A stretch of 64,000 nt of DNA. It comes from Roseiarcus sp963774195 (lineage in GTDB: Bacteria > Pseudomonadota > Alphaproteobacteria > Rhizobiales > Beijerinckiaceae). Below the pieces are notes generated by a model that searched no databases, was not told the DNA's origin, and saw only the letters and a program-made list of their open reading frames with translations. Of this stretch, positions 28,821 through 38,439 are shown piece by piece. The position numbers were made by a program, and so were the translations under genes. Position 1 is the stretch's first letter. Each line of letters starts with the position of its first letter. The stretch spans positions 992,001-1,056,000 of the forward strand of contig CAVZDY010000003.1 in the NCBI GenBank assembly GCA_963774195.1, read 5' to 3'.

Positions 28821-29129
28821 GTGCGGCAACGGGTTAACGGGGTGCTTTCCACAGACAATTCAGGGGCGGAATCGACAGCGATTTCGGCGCTTGGATTTCT
28901 CGCGGCCGATGAGGAGAGGCTCGAGCGCTTCCTGGCCCTGTCGGGCTTGGGGCCACACAATCTGCGCCGCGCCGCCGCGGATCCCAGGTTTCTGGCCGCT
29001 GTGCTCGACTACCTCGTCGCGGACGAGGGTCTTTTGGTCGCATTCGCCCAGCAGGAGGGGCTCGACCCTGGCGCGGTCGCGCGGGCGCGCGACAGGCTGA
29101 CCGGCGCGCCGCCCTCGTACGACCCTTGA
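28821..29129 (+). CDS. DUF3572 family protein
   Basis: 102 residues, all predicted helical and soluble, with the pattern ALGFLAADEERLERFLALSGL and a C-terminal LVAFAQQEGLDP that I associate with DUF3572. The family has no known function but commonly stands next to divK in Hyphomicrobiales, as here (divergent). The start is GTG. Its stop overlaps the TTG start of dinB, so the two are translationally coupled. Confidence 0.8.
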   Translation: MRQRVNGVLSTDNSGAESTAISALGFLAADEERLERFLALSGLGPHNLRRAAADPRFLAAVLDYLVADEGLLVAFAQQEGLDPGAVARARDRLTGAPPSYDP

Positions 29130-30436
29130 GGGGGCGGGCGGAGCCCGGCGGCGGCTCGCGCTTCTGCCGCGATTGCCTCTTCGGTTTCGACGGCGAAGAC
29201 GCTGCCTCGGCGCGTTGTCCGCGGTGCGGCTCTCCTCGCGTCGCCGACGCCGAACTCAGCCGCGGGCTCGCCATCGCCCACATCGACTGCGACGCCTTCT
29301 ACGCTTCGATCGAGAAGCGCGACGACCCGTCGCTCGCCGACAAGCCTCTCATCGTCGGCGGCGGCGGCCGACGCGGCGTCGTCTCCACCTGCTGCTATAT
29401 CGCGCGCACCTTCGGCGTCCGCTCGGCGATGCCGATGGCGCGCGCGCTCGCCCTCTGTCCCGACGCGGCCGTGCGACCGCCCGATATGGCGAAATACGCC
29501 CGCGTCGGCCGCGAAATCCGGGAGCGGATGCATCAACTTACGCCGCTTGTCGAGCCGCTCTCGATCGACGAAGCCTTCCTTGATCTGACGGGCTGCGAGG
29601 GCGTCCACAACGCTCCGGCGGCGCCGACGCTGGCGCGCTTCGCGCTCGCGATCGAGCGAGAGGTCGGCGTCACCGTCTCGATCGGCCTCAGCTATTGTAA
29701 GTTTCTCGCCAAGCTCGCTTCCGATCTCGATAAGCCGCGCGGCTTCTCGATCATCGCGAAGGAGGAGGCGCTGGCGCTGCTCGCGCCGATGAGCGTCGGC
29801 AAGCTCTGGGGCGTCGGCAAGGTCGCGGAGGAGCGGCTCACGCGGCTCGGCTTCAGGACGATCGGCGATTTGCAGCGGCTGAGCGAAGCCGACGCGATGC
29901 GCCTCGGGGACGAAGGACGGCGGCTTTGGCGTCTCGCCCGGGGCGTCGACGATCGCCGGGTGACGCCCGAACGGGAAACCAAAAGCATCTCGAGCGAAAC
30001 GACCTTCGAGATCGACGTCTCCGATCGCGCCGAGTTGACGCGGGTGGTGCTCGCGCATTGCGAACGCGTCGCTTCCCGCTTGCGCAAGGCGGGGCTAGCG
30101 GCCGGCGCCGTCACGTTGAAATTGCGGACGCCGGACTTCAAGCTGCGGACCCGCACGCGCTCGGGCTTCGCGCCGACGCAAATGGCGCCGCGCCTCTTCG
30201 CGGCGGCGCGCGCGATGCTGCAAGCGCAGCCAGCGGGTGAGGCCTATCGCCTGATCGGGGTGGGCGCCGGCGACCTCACGCCGGGCGAGCAGGCGGACGA
30301 CGGCGATCTGCTCGAAGGGGACCGCAGCAAGGAAAAGGCGCGCGAAGCGGCGATCGACGCGCTACGCGACCAATTCGGCGCCGCGGCGATTCAACGCGGG
30401 CTCGCCTTCAAACCAGGCGGCCCGCGCAAGCCCTGA
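29126..30436 (+). CDS. dinB: DNA polymerase IV with an N-terminal Cys4 extension
   Basis: Y-family translesion polymerase, about 436 residues. A short N-terminal CxxC...CxxC module (CRDC, then CPRC) resembles a zinc ribbon. The catalytic Asp in AHIDCDAFYASIEKRDD and the SIDEAFLDL motif follow. Thumb, finger and little-finger regions fill the rest. The start is a TTG overlapping the upstream stop as TTGA; no ATG in the right frame precedes the Cys4 module. Expected to act in damage-induced mutagenesis; no clear LexA site was seen. Confidence 0.92.
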   Translation: MRGRAEPGGGSRFCRDCLFGFDGEDAASARCPRCGSPRVADAELSRGLAIAHIDCDAFYASIEKRDDPSLADKPLIVGGGGRRGVVSTCCYIARTFGVRSAMPMARALALCPDAAVRPPDMAKYARVGREIRERMHQLTPLVEPLSIDEAFLDLTGCEGVHNAPAAPTLARFALAIEREVGVTVSIGLSYCKFLAKLASDLDKPRGFSIIAKEEALALLAPMSVGKLWGVGKVAEERLTRLGFRTIGDLQRLSEADAMRLGDEGRRLWRLARGVDDRRVTPERETKSISSETTFEIDVSDRAELTRVVLAHCERVASRLRKAGLAAGAVTLKLRTPDFKLRTRTRSGFAPTQMAPRLFAAARAMLQAQPAGEAYRLIGVGAGDLTPGEQADDGDLLEGDRSKEKAREAAIDALRDQFGAAAIQRGLAFKPGGPRKP

Positions 30437-30438
30437 GG

Positions 30439-31269
30439 CTATTTGCCGCAGGCGGAGGTCGGAAGGATCTCCAGCTTGCGCAATTTTGCGACGAGAGCGA
30501 ACGAGCCGTAGTCGAGCTTCAGGCTGCCGGAGACGCCGTTCTCGTAGAGATCGAAGCTCAAGGTGTATTCGGGCGGAGCGTCCTTGTTCGCTTCGTCGAA
30601 ATAGGAGACCGTCACCGGCCAACGGCGGACTTTGCCCAATACGTCAGCAAAGTCGCTCTCGGGCGTCGGCCCGGTCGCTTCCTTGCCGATCACGGTCAGT
30701 GTCTGGAAGACCTTTTTGCCGGTGTCCGAGCCGTCGTAGACGCGCGCCTGCAATGTCCTGGCGCCCTGCTTGGCCTTGGCGATGATGTGCTCGATATGCT
30801 CAGTGGGGAACAGCACGTCCTGACCGATATCGACACTTTCCGTCGCCGGCTTGGTCAAGGCGACGGTCGTGTCGCCGCTGTCGGCGCGACGCGCCGAGCC
30901 GACGACGCCGGGCGTGGAACTGCCGTCGCTCTGCGAATCGATCTGAAACTTCAGCCCCTTGGCGTCACCGTCCTCGAAGGTGACGGCGCGAATGTCAGAG
31001 GAAAGTGGATCGCCTTCGCTGCGCTGCAACTCGGTGAGCTGCCGAAAACTCGACGCATAGCCCTCGCAAGCCGACCCCCTGAACTCATAGGCGATGAGGC
31101 CGCTCGCGGCGACCGGCGTCTGCGAATCGGGCGGCCGGGCCGAATAGGAATCGACGAGCGAGATTTCATAGACGGCGCGATGCGAGGCCAGCGGCAGGGC
31201 GGACTGCGCATGCGCGACCCCCGTCGCTGCGAGCGAGGCGACCAGGGCTAGGCAGGCCTTATATTTCAT
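30439..31269 (-). CDS. eipB: Cell-envelope integrity protein EipB (DUF1849)
   Basis: 276-residue periplasmic protein. A signal peptide (CLALVASLAATGVAHA) is followed by a DUF1849 domain, which in Brucella EipB forms a beta-spiral. Two Cys are conserved with that family in kind: one in GSACEGY, one at the extreme C-terminus in TSACGK, likely a disulfide. The start at 31269 places the signal peptide at the N-terminus; the longer open frame overlaps scpB. Known role: envelope integrity together with TPR and division factors. It converges on dinB. Confidence 0.9.
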   Translation of the reverse strand: MKYKACLALVASLAATGVAHAQSALPLASHRAVYEISLVDSYSARPPDSQTPVAASGLIAYEFRGSACEGYASSFRQLTELQRSEGDPLSSDIRAVTFEDGDAKGLKFQIDSQSDGSSTPGVVGSARRADSGDTTVALTKPATESVDIGQDVLFPTEHIEHIIAKAKQGARTLQARVYDGSDTGKKVFQTLTVIGKEATGPTPESDFADVLGKVRRWPVTVSYFDEANKDAPPEYTLSFDLYENGVSGSLKLDYGSFALVAKLRKLEILPTSACGK

Positions 31270-31375
31270 CAAGTAGTCTCCCCCGCTGCGCGCCGTCCCG
31301 GGCGCCCGCGCGAATTTCCTAAGTTTTGTCGCCGCGATTTCCGGCGCTTTCGTGGCCGGTCGCCTCCAGAGGGTT

Positions 31376-32071
31376 TCAGGTCTCGTCGGACTCTCCGACC
31401 GCGCCCCAGGCTTCTTCGAGCGCCGCAAATCCGTCGAGCGGCTCCTCGTCCGCCCGCAAGGCCGCGTCGTCGTCAGGCTGCGGGACCCCGAAGCCTGCGG
31501 GCAGCTTGCCATCGAACATGCCTGCCGCTTGCAATTCGTCCAGGCCAGGCAGGTCGCCAATCGCTTCGAGTCCGAAATGGACTAGAAAATCATAGGTGGT
31601 GCCGTAGGTGATCGGTCGCCCTGGCGCCTTCCGGCGTCCGCGCATGCGCACCCATCCAGCCTCCATCAAGACGTCGAGCGCGCCTTTGGAGACCGCGACG
31701 CCGCGAATTTCCTCGATGTCGGCGCGGGTGACCGGCTGATGATAGGCGATGATAGCGAGAGTTTCGACGGCGGCGCGCGAGAGCTTGCGCTTCTCCTGCT
31801 CTTCACGAGCGAGCAGCCACGAGAGATCGGTCGCCGTGCGGAACGTCCATCGCCCCGCGACCCGCACCAGATTGACGCCGCGCGCGGCATAGTGGCGCTG
31901 CAACTCCGCCATGAGCGCTTTCACGTCCGCGTCAGGAGACAGGCGCGCGGCGATCGTCGCCTCGTCGAGCGGCTCGCCTGCGGCAAAGACAAGCGCCTCC
32001 GCCGCCCGCAAGTCGTCCGGCGCAAGGCGCGGCGCGGCCGCGCTCTCGAACAATTGGGAGACAGTTCCCAT
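31376..32071 (-). CDS. scpB: Segregation and condensation protein B
   Basis: 231-residue kleisin-associated protein of the Smc-ScpAB condensin. Tandem winged helices are apparent, with the signature LAIIAYHQPVTRADIEEIRGV and the following GRPITYGTTYDFLVHFGL. It begins 2 nt after the scpA stop. In many relatives scpAB follow nagZ directly; here they lie about 6 kb away on the other strand. Confidence 0.95.
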   Translation of the reverse strand: MGTVSQLFESAAAPRLAPDDLRAAEALVFAAGEPLDEATIAARLSPDADVKALMAELQRHYAARGVNLVRVAGRWTFRTATDLSWLLAREEQEKRKLSRAAVETLAIIAYHQPVTRADIEEIRGVAVSKGALDVLMEAGWVRMRGRRKAPGRPITYGTTYDFLVHFGLEAIGDLPGLDELQAAGMFDGKLPAGFGVPQPDDDAALRADEEPLDGFAALEEAWGAVGESDET

Positions 32072-32073
32072 TC

Positions 32074-32898
32074 CTAAGCTCCATCCTCTGGGACGGCCTC
32101 GCCAGCCGCATTTGCGTCAGGCTTCGAGGCGCGGCGCACCCAGATGGGGGCGAAGGTCCCTTCCTGTCGAAGTTCGATTTGCCCCTCCCGAACCAACTCG
32201 AGCGAGGCGGAGAACGAGGAGGCGCGCGCCGTGCGGCGCATCTTGGGCGCGACATAGGCGACGAGCCAGGATTCGAGCGTGGTCCAGTCGCTCGTCTCAC
32301 CAATCAGACGCGTCAGCGCCTCACGCGCTTCAGCCAGCGACCAGACGACGCGCGCCTTGAAACGGACCCGGGCCCTCGCATGCCGCTGGCTCTGCCGCGC
32401 ATAGGCGGACAAGAGATCATACAGCGTCGCTTCGTAAACGACTGAGCTGGTCTTCGCGATCCCCTCCGGGGCGCCGCGCGCAAAGAAGTCACGTCCGAGG
32501 CGAGGGCGATTGATCAGCGCCTCGGCCGCATTGCGGATTTGCTCGAGGCGACGCAACCGCTGGGCGAGCGCATCGGCCATCTCGGCCGCGCCGCCGGGCT
32601 CGGCCTTGGCGGGCGCTGGCAACAACAGGCGGGACTTGAGATAGGCGAGCCACGCCGCCATCACCAGGTAGTCGGCTGCGAGTTCGAGCCGCAGGCGCCG
32701 CGCCGCCTCCACGAAGACCAAATACTGCTCCGCCAGCGCCAACACAGAAATACGGGCCAGATCGACCTTCTGACGTCGGGCCAGTTCCAGCAAGAGGTCG
32801 AGCGGCCCCTCAAAGCCATCGAGGTCGACGGTGAAGGCGGGCTCGCCCTCCGAGCGCTCGCCGCCGAAATCGTCCTCCAAGGTCGCAGCAGCGGCCAC
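32074..32898 (-). CDS. scpA: Segregation and condensation protein A (kleisin)
   Basis: 274-residue kleisin that bridges the Smc heads. The N-terminal signature FEGPLDLLLELARRQKVDLARISV and the helical segment ADYLVMAAWLAYLKSRLLLP are clear. The C-terminal winged helix follows. scpB is coupled directly downstream. Confidence 0.95.
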   Translation of the reverse strand: MAAAATLEDDFGGERSEGEPAFTVDLDGFEGPLDLLLELARRQKVDLARISVLALAEQYLVFVEAARRLRLELAADYLVMAAWLAYLKSRLLLPAPAKAEPGGAAEMADALAQRLRRLEQIRNAAEALINRPRLGRDFFARGAPEGIAKTSSVVYEATLYDLLSAYARQSQRHARARVRFKARVVWSLAEAREALTRLIGETSDWTTLESWLVAYVAPKMRRTARASSFSASLELVREGQIELRQEGTFAPIWVRRASKPDANAAGEAVPEDGA

Positions 32899-33118
32899 GA
32901 GTCACTCCAGACAAACCAGTTTTCACTCTGACGCGGGACAGCGGCGACGGCAAGGCGGCGAAGGGACGCGTCCACAAGAGACGGGCGCCGGGCGCCGGTT
33001 CCGTTGGGTATCACCTTTTGAGAGTTTCGTAATCTCTGGCCATTACCAAGGGTCAACTGGTGAATATAGACGCCTAGGGCGAGATCGCGCTTGGCGCTTC
33101 GCGGTGGAGTGTTGCGCG

Positions 33119-35407
33119 ATGCGGGGCGTGAAGACCTCGACTGCACGGACTGGCGCGAGGCGCCGGTCCTCTCCGCTTCTGCGGCCGACCCTGTTATTCG
33201 CCGGCGCAGGGCGCATTATGTTCATTTTTCTTTGCGCCTGGGCGCTTTACGCCGGCGCGCGGGCGTCGCTGGCCGACCAAAGCGAGCGGGATTCCCGCGC
33301 GTTCGTGGTCGTCCTCGAAAACAACTTCAGCAATGTCTCCGAAGACATTGACACCGTGATCAAAATGTTGCGGCAGGCAGCCAGCGAAGGCAAGCCTTCG
33401 GTAGACTGGCGATCCGTGCTGCAGAACTACGCATCCAATGGCGGTTCGGCGACGGTGTCGGTCATCGGCGCCGACGGAATCCTCATCGCCAGCAGCGCTG
33501 CGCCCAATTCTGATGTCCGCGTCGACCTGAGCGATCGCGACTATTTCCGCATTCACCAGCGTACATCCGACGACCGGCTCTACGTCAGCGCGCCGCTGAC
33601 CAGTCGTGTGACGGGAAAGCGCGTAGTCCAATTCACGCGGCCGCTGCGCGACCGCGACGGTAGGTTCGCCGGCGTGATCGCCGCCTCTCTCGATGCCGAA
33701 CGCTTTGCGAGCGACTACGCTGGCGCCCGGCTTGATCTCGGAGGCGACTTTGCCGTCTTGGGCGAGGACGGCGCGGTCCGCCTCGCGACGGGTGCGCTCG
33801 ACGACCTGGCCGGAGCCACGCTCTCCATCCGCGCCGTCGATCCTGCGGAGGGAGCCGATTTCGTATCCTTCTCGGCCGGCGGAGGCCGTGCAGCCGGAAC
33901 AGGCGTCATCCGAGCGGTGAAGGGGGCTCCGTTGCGCGTCCTCGTGGCTGCCCCGAACGTTGAAGCGGATCCCAAGCTGATCTGGTGGGCGAGAGGAACG
34001 ACCACCGGCGCGATTCTGCTGAGCCTGGGCGTCGTTCTCGTGACGGGGACGATGATCCGGCGATCCGCCCGCTATGAGGCGACGATCTCCGAGTTCGCGC
34101 GCAAGGATCCGCTTACTGACCTCCACAATCGGCTCATCGTCAACGAGGAGCTGGAAAGGGTCTATGCGGCCCAGCCCGGGCGACGACGCTACGCTCTGCA
34201 CATCGTCGATCTCGATCGCTTCAAGTTCGTCAACGACACCTACGGCCACGCGACCGGGGACGAATTGCTTCGCCTCGTCGCCGGCCGTCTGCTACGCGTC
34301 GTCGGATCGCTCGGCGTGGTGGCGCGGCTCGGCGGCGACGAATTCGCGGTTGTCCAACAGGTCCAAGACTTCGAAAAAGATGCGAGCGCGCTCGCCGAGC
34401 GCATCTGTGGCCGCCTTTCCGCGCCTTACGATATCGCTGGCATCCATGCGACGATCGGCGCGACTATCGGCGTCGCCTCGGCGACGCGGGACGCCGAGAC
34501 CCCTGGCGGATTGCTGAAGTGCGCCGATATGGCGCTGTACAACGCAAAGGCCCACGGGCGAGGGGGCTATTGCGTCTTTCTCCCGGAAATGCACGAGAGC
34601 GCGCGGCAACGCACGAACATCGAAAATGGTCTTCGCGGCGCAATTGAACGTGACGAATTCGCGCTCGCCTACCAGCCGATCAAAAGCGTTCGGGGCGAAG
34701 AGACGGTCGGCTTTGAGGCTCTGCTGCGCTGGCGTCCGGCGAACGGGCCGGCAATTCCACCCTCATCCTTTATCCCCGTCGCGGAGGAGACCGGCCTGAT
34801 TGTTGCGATCGGGGCATGGGTGCTGGAGCGCGCCTGCATCGACATGGCGAAAAGCTCAGACAATCTGCGCGTCGCCGTCAATTGTTCGCCGGTGCAGCTC
34901 GAATCTTGCGACATGGTCGCGCTCACACGGGCCTGTCTCGAAAAGTCTGGCCTCCCCGCCAGTCGTCTCGAAATCGAGATCACCGAGTCGGTCCTCATCA
35001 ATGACAGTCCGCGCGTCGCCGAGCAATTGCGGGGCCTCAAGGCAATGGGGGTGCGTATCTCGCTCGACGACTTTGGCGCCGGCTATTCGAGCTTGAACTG
35101 CCTCGAACTCTATCCGTTCGACTGCGTCAAGATCGATCGCTCGTTCGTTGAGAAGCTCGCGCGACACGAGCGGACGCGTTCAACCGTCCGCGTAATCGTC
35201 GATCTCGCCTCGAGCTTCGGTATGACGACCATCGCGGAGGGCGTCGAAACCGACGCCCAGTTCCGCATGATCGCCGAACTCGGCTGCCACGAGGCGCAGG
35301 GCTATCTGTTCGGCAAGCCCCAGCCGCTCGACGAGATCATGCTGCTGACGGCGCTCGAATGCAGCCCGCGATCGCCCCTTCGCTTGCCTCGGCCGAGCGC
35401 CGCGTAG
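33119..35407 (+). CDS. Membrane sensor with GGDEF and EAL domains
   Basis: About 762 residues. An N-terminal helix (residues about 28-48) and a second one (TTTGAILLSLGVVLVTGTM) bracket a periplasmic sensor domain of about 240 residues of the dCACHE/PDC kind. The GGDEF domain has the active RLGGDEF but lacks an RxxD I-site. The EAL domain keeps EALLRW, NCSPVQLE, EITES, DDFGAGYSSL, KIDRSFV and AEGVET, so phosphodiesterase activity is likely. The start at 33119 is chosen because the longer frame runs back into scpA. Together with PleD it contributes to c-di-GMP signalling. Confidence 0.93.
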   Translation: MRGVKTSTARTGARRRSSPLLRPTLLFAGAGRIMFIFLCAWALYAGARASLADQSERDSRAFVVVLENNFSNVSEDIDTVIKMLRQAASEGKPSVDWRSVLQNYASNGGSATVSVIGADGILIASSAAPNSDVRVDLSDRDYFRIHQRTSDDRLYVSAPLTSRVTGKRVVQFTRPLRDRDGRFAGVIAASLDAERFASDYAGARLDLGGDFAVLGEDGAVRLATGALDDLAGATLSIRAVDPAEGADFVSFSAGGGRAAGTGVIRAVKGAPLRVLVAAPNVEADPKLIWWARGTTTGAILLSLGVVLVTGTMIRRSARYEATISEFARKDPLTDLHNRLIVNEELERVYAAQPGRRRYALHIVDLDRFKFVNDTYGHATGDELLRLVAGRLLRVVGSLGVVARLGGDEFAVVQQVQDFEKDASALAERICGRLSAPYDIAGIHATIGATIGVASATRDAETPGGLLKCADMALYNAKAHGRGGYCVFLPEMHESARQRTNIENGLRGAIERDEFALAYQPIKSVRGEETVGFEALLRWRPANGPAIPPSSFIPVAEETGLIVAIGAWVLERACIDMAKSSDNLRVAVNCSPVQLESCDMVALTRACLEKSGLPASRLEIEITESVLINDSPRVAEQLRGLKAMGVRISLDDFGAGYSSLNCLELYPFDCVKIDRSFVEKLARHERTRSTVRVIVDLASSFGMTTIAEGVETDAQFRMIAELGCHEAQGYLFGKPQPLDEIMLLTALECSPRSPLRLPRPSAA

Positions 35408-35477
35408 GACTCGCAGTCCTCAGTCGAGACTTCTCGAGGTACGACACGACCATCGGCGCCAGACCCGCGACCAAGGC

Positions 35478-35504
35478 AAGGGATCCCGGCGCGGCCCTTT
35501 TTTG
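35478..35504 (+). terminator. Weak terminator after the GGDEF-EAL gene
   Basis: Short stem AAGGG / CCCTT with a 12-nt loop ending in a run of six or more T. It sits in the 100-bp gap between two converging genes. The stem is short, hence low confidence. Confidence 0.3.
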
Positions 35505-35507
35505 TCG

Positions 35508-36326
35508 CTACTTTGTCGGCGAAAGGGCAGGGACCGTCGCGATGTTCTCTGCGCGCCCGTCAGGTTCGGACGGCGCCGCTGTCTCCTGCGCCGACGGCGT
35601 CAGGGTTTCGCCTCGCGGCGCGTCCGGATGGGCCACCGGCTCTGGGGTTCGGTCAAGACGCAATCGTGAGCCCAAGAAAACAAACACTGCGCCCAAGGCC
35701 GGCGCCACTGCGACGAGGCCTGGAGCGTTGGCGTCGGCCCAGCCGGCGATCAGCGGATCGGTGATCGCCATCTCGCCAGCGATCCAACCCAATAGGGCCG
35801 CGCCCAGCGTGACGACGCCGGGCGCGCTGCGCAGCAACGTCGTGAGGATTATTCCGCCATAGGCGAGGACGGGAAGGGACAGCGCGACTCCGACCGCCAG
35901 CAGCCAAAAATTGCCGCGCGCGATGGCCGCCAGAGCGACTACATTATCGAGGCTCATCGCGGCGTCGGCGAGGACGATGACTGACGCCGCCGACCAGATG
36001 TTCGTTCGCGTGCGTGAAGGCGAGCTTTGCGGGCGTTCGCTCGACGCATGCCCTCCGCTCACATTGAGCGAGATGAGAATCAGTACGACTGCGCCGATCA
36101 ATTTGACGAACGGAATTGTGAGCAGCGAGGTCGCGACGATGGTCAGCAGCAGCCGCAACACGACCGCGCCGCCGACGCCGATCGCTATCCCCCGCCGTGT
36201 ATCCTCGGGGCCAAGCGAACGGCAGGCGAGCCCGATCAGCAACGCGTTGTCCGCGCCAAGCAGCAAGTCCACGAAGAAGATTTGAACGGGTATGACGAGC
36301 CAAGCCGCGCCGCCGCCGAAGTCCAT
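35508..36326 (-). CDS. TerC/YjbE-family integral membrane protein
   Basis: About 272 residues with seven or so membrane helices. The two family half-motifs with paired acidic residues are present: VDLLLGADNALLIGLA in the first half and ADAAMSLDNVVALAA in the second. TerC proteins are linked to tellurite resistance and to manganese or calcium export and metalation of exported proteins. A Pro-rich tail of about 50 residues follows. The start at 36326 (MDFGGG) begins right at the first helix; the longer frame overlaps hflC. The gene sits where degP-like proteases often follow hflKC. Confidence 0.85.
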   Translation of the reverse strand: MDFGGGAAWLVIPVQIFFVDLLLGADNALLIGLACRSLGPEDTRRGIAIGVGGAVVLRLLLTIVATSLLTIPFVKLIGAVVLILISLNVSGGHASSERPQSSPSRTRTNIWSAASVIVLADAAMSLDNVVALAAIARGNFWLLAVGVALSLPVLAYGGIILTTLLRSAPGVVTLGAALLGWIAGEMAITDPLIAGWADANAPGLVAVAPALGAVFVFLGSRLRLDRTPEPVAHPDAPRGETLTPSAQETAAPSEPDGRAENIATVPALSPTK

Positions 36327-36372
36327 CGTCAGTCCCCGTCGCGCCGGACGCTCGACTGCGTCTCCGCGCGCA

Positions 36373-37293
36373 TCATGGCGCCGGCTCCCCGGAAGCGGCA
36401 GGGGCGGAAGGTGGCGCGGCCGTCGCAGCCGGCGGCCCATTCCTCAGGACAGTCAGGAAGTCCGCATCCGGCGAAAGGACCAGGGTCGGCCCCGCATCGG
36501 CCAGCCCGCGCCGGTAGGTCTGCAAGGCGCGGTAGAATTGATAGAATTTCGAGTCCTTGCTGAAAGCTTCGGCGAGCACGCGATTGGCCTCCGCGTCGCC
36601 TTCGCCGCGGCTGATCGTCGCTGCGCGATGGGCCTCGGAAAGAACGATCGTCCGCTCCCGATCCGCTTTCGCCTGAATCTGTTGCGCCCATTCGAACCCC
36701 TGCGCGCGCAACTCCTTAGCCTCGCGCTGACGCTCTGATTTCATGCGATCGTAGATGGCCTGGCTCGTTTCGAAGGGCAAGTCGGCGCGGTGAAAGCGGA
36801 CCTCGTCGATCTCGACGCCGAGCGGGCGCGCCTCCGCGGCGACCTCGCCCTTGATCACGTCGATGATCTGGTCGCGCCGATTGGTCAACAGCGCTTGCAG
36901 CGGGACCTCGCCGAGCTCGCGCCGAACCGACGAATTGACGAGTTGAATGAGTTGGACGCGGGCCTGATCGATCGTCCGCAGCGCTTGATAAAATCGCAGC
37001 GGGTCGACGATTCGATACCGCGCGTAGGTCTGCACCTCGAGACGCTTCTGATCGCCGAGGATCATTTGCTCCGTCGGCGGTTCAAGCAGCAAGAGGCTCG
37101 TGTCATAGGCGAACACGCTGTCGATGAACGGCGCTCTGACGCGCAGTCCGGGCTTCGCCGCAACATCGATCGGCGCGCCGAGCCGCACCACCAGCGCTTG
37201 CTGCCCCTCGCCGACGACATAGACGGACGACGCAACGAGGTAAGCCGCCGCCGCGACGACCGCGAGAGCAAGGAGCCCGGTGCGCCTGGTCAT
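36373..37293 (-). CDS. hflC: HflC, subunit of the FtsH-regulating HflKC complex
   Basis: 306-residue SPFH/band-7 protein. One N-terminal helix (LLALAVVAAAAYLVASSVYVV) is followed by the prohibitin domain (EGQQALVVRLGAP) and a charged helical region (SERQREAKELRAQGFEWAQQIQAKADRER, in parts). HflC assembles with HflK into a periplasmic-side dome that encloses FtsH. Its ATG overlaps, as ATGA, the stop of hflK once the hflK frameshift is corrected. Confidence 0.95.
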   Translation of the reverse strand: MTRRTGLLALAVVAAAAYLVASSVYVVGEGQQALVVRLGAPIDVAAKPGLRVRAPFIDSVFAYDTSLLLLEPPTEQMILGDQKRLEVQTYARYRIVDPLRFYQALRTIDQARVQLIQLVNSSVRRELGEVPLQALLTNRRDQIIDVIKGEVAAEARPLGVEIDEVRFHRADLPFETSQAIYDRMKSERQREAKELRAQGFEWAQQIQAKADRERTIVLSEAHRAATISRGEGDAEANRVLAEAFSKDSKFYQFYRALQTYRRGLADAGPTLVLSPDADFLTVLRNGPPAATAAPPSAPAASGEPAP

Positions 37294-38350
37294 TGGCCGG
37301 CCTCCGGCTTTCCCCCTGGAGGCGGAACATAGGGACGAGAGCGGCCGTCGGTCAGCGGCATATAGGGGACGACGGCCGAACTCCTTTGCCCGAAGTGTCG
37401 ACGATGACCTTGCTCGCCTTTCGCAGCACTTCGTCTACGCTCTCGAGATAGAGGCGCCAGGCGGTGACGTCCTTGGCGGTTTGGTAGCTCGCGAGGACGG
37501 AGAGGAAGGCGTTGGCTTCGCCTTGAGCGAGGTTGACGACTTGAATTTTGTACGCCTCTGCATCCTGGCGCACCCGCTCCGCCTCGCCGCGGGCGCGCGG
37601 CAGAATGTCGTTGGCGTAGGCTTCCGCCTCGTTGCGCGCCCGCTCCTGGTCAGCGCGCGCCCGCTGCACGTCGTTGAAGGCGTCGATCACCGCCTGAGGG
37701 GGCTCGACGCGCTGCAACTGCACCTGCGTGATCTGAATTCCGGCCTTTTCGGAATCAAGCAGCGACTGCAAGAGATCGCGAGTTTGGTCGGCGATCTGTT
37801 GCCGCTTGTCGGACATTGCGGCCTGGATCGGCGTGCGGCTGATCACATCGCGCAGCGCCCCCTCGGCGGCGATCTTGACCGCCGCCTCCGGCGCATTGAC
37901 GTTGAAGAGGAATTGTCCCGCGTCGCGGATCTTCCAAAAGACCGAGCAGTCGGCCTCGACGATATTCTCGTCGCCGGTGAGCATCTGACGCTCGCGCCCC
38001 GAGGGGGAGCCGGCCGCCGAGGGCGCTTCGCCGAGCTGGATCTCGTTGATCTGCGTCACCTTGGGAAACAGAACCGTCTCGATGGGGTAGGGCAGATGAA
38101 TGTGCAGGCCGGGTTCGGTCGTATCCACCCACTTGCCGAAGCGCAGGACGACGCCCTGTTCGTCGGGTTGGACTTTGTAGATGGCGGTCGCGGCCCAGCC
38201 GATGGCGACGAGCGCTACGATCGTCAAGCGGCCGCGCCAGTCGAAGCGCGGCAGGCGCAACATTTCCTTCAGAGCCGCCCCCAGCACCTCGCTGGCCCCG
38301 CCGGATCCGGCGTTGGACGCAGGGTCGCTCGCGGCGGGGATCTCGGTCAT
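37290..38350 (-). CDS. hflK: HflK with a 3'-terminal frameshift
   Basis: SPFH protein and partner of HflC. A short N-terminal tail, one helix (LTIVALVAIGWAATAIYKV) and the band-7 domain (EQGVVLRFGKWVDTTEPGLH) are intact. As sequenced, the frame stops at 37352 after an atypical tail, giving 332 residues. In another frame the DNA continues AVVPYMPLTDGRSRPYVPPP and ends at 37290-37292 in a TGA that overlaps the hflC ATG. VVPYMPL is what I expect at an HflK C-terminus. One missing G in the GG at 37383-37384 accounts for the shift. The change removes only about 30 C-terminal residues, so function may survive; a sequencing error is equally possible. Confidence 0.88.
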
Positions 38351-38439
38351 GGGCCGTCCCTATGCAGGGCGTTTCTTTGGCGGCGAGGCCTTCCAATCGT
38401 CGCGGCAATCCGCTGCGCAGCTTGCCGCCTCGCGCTGGC

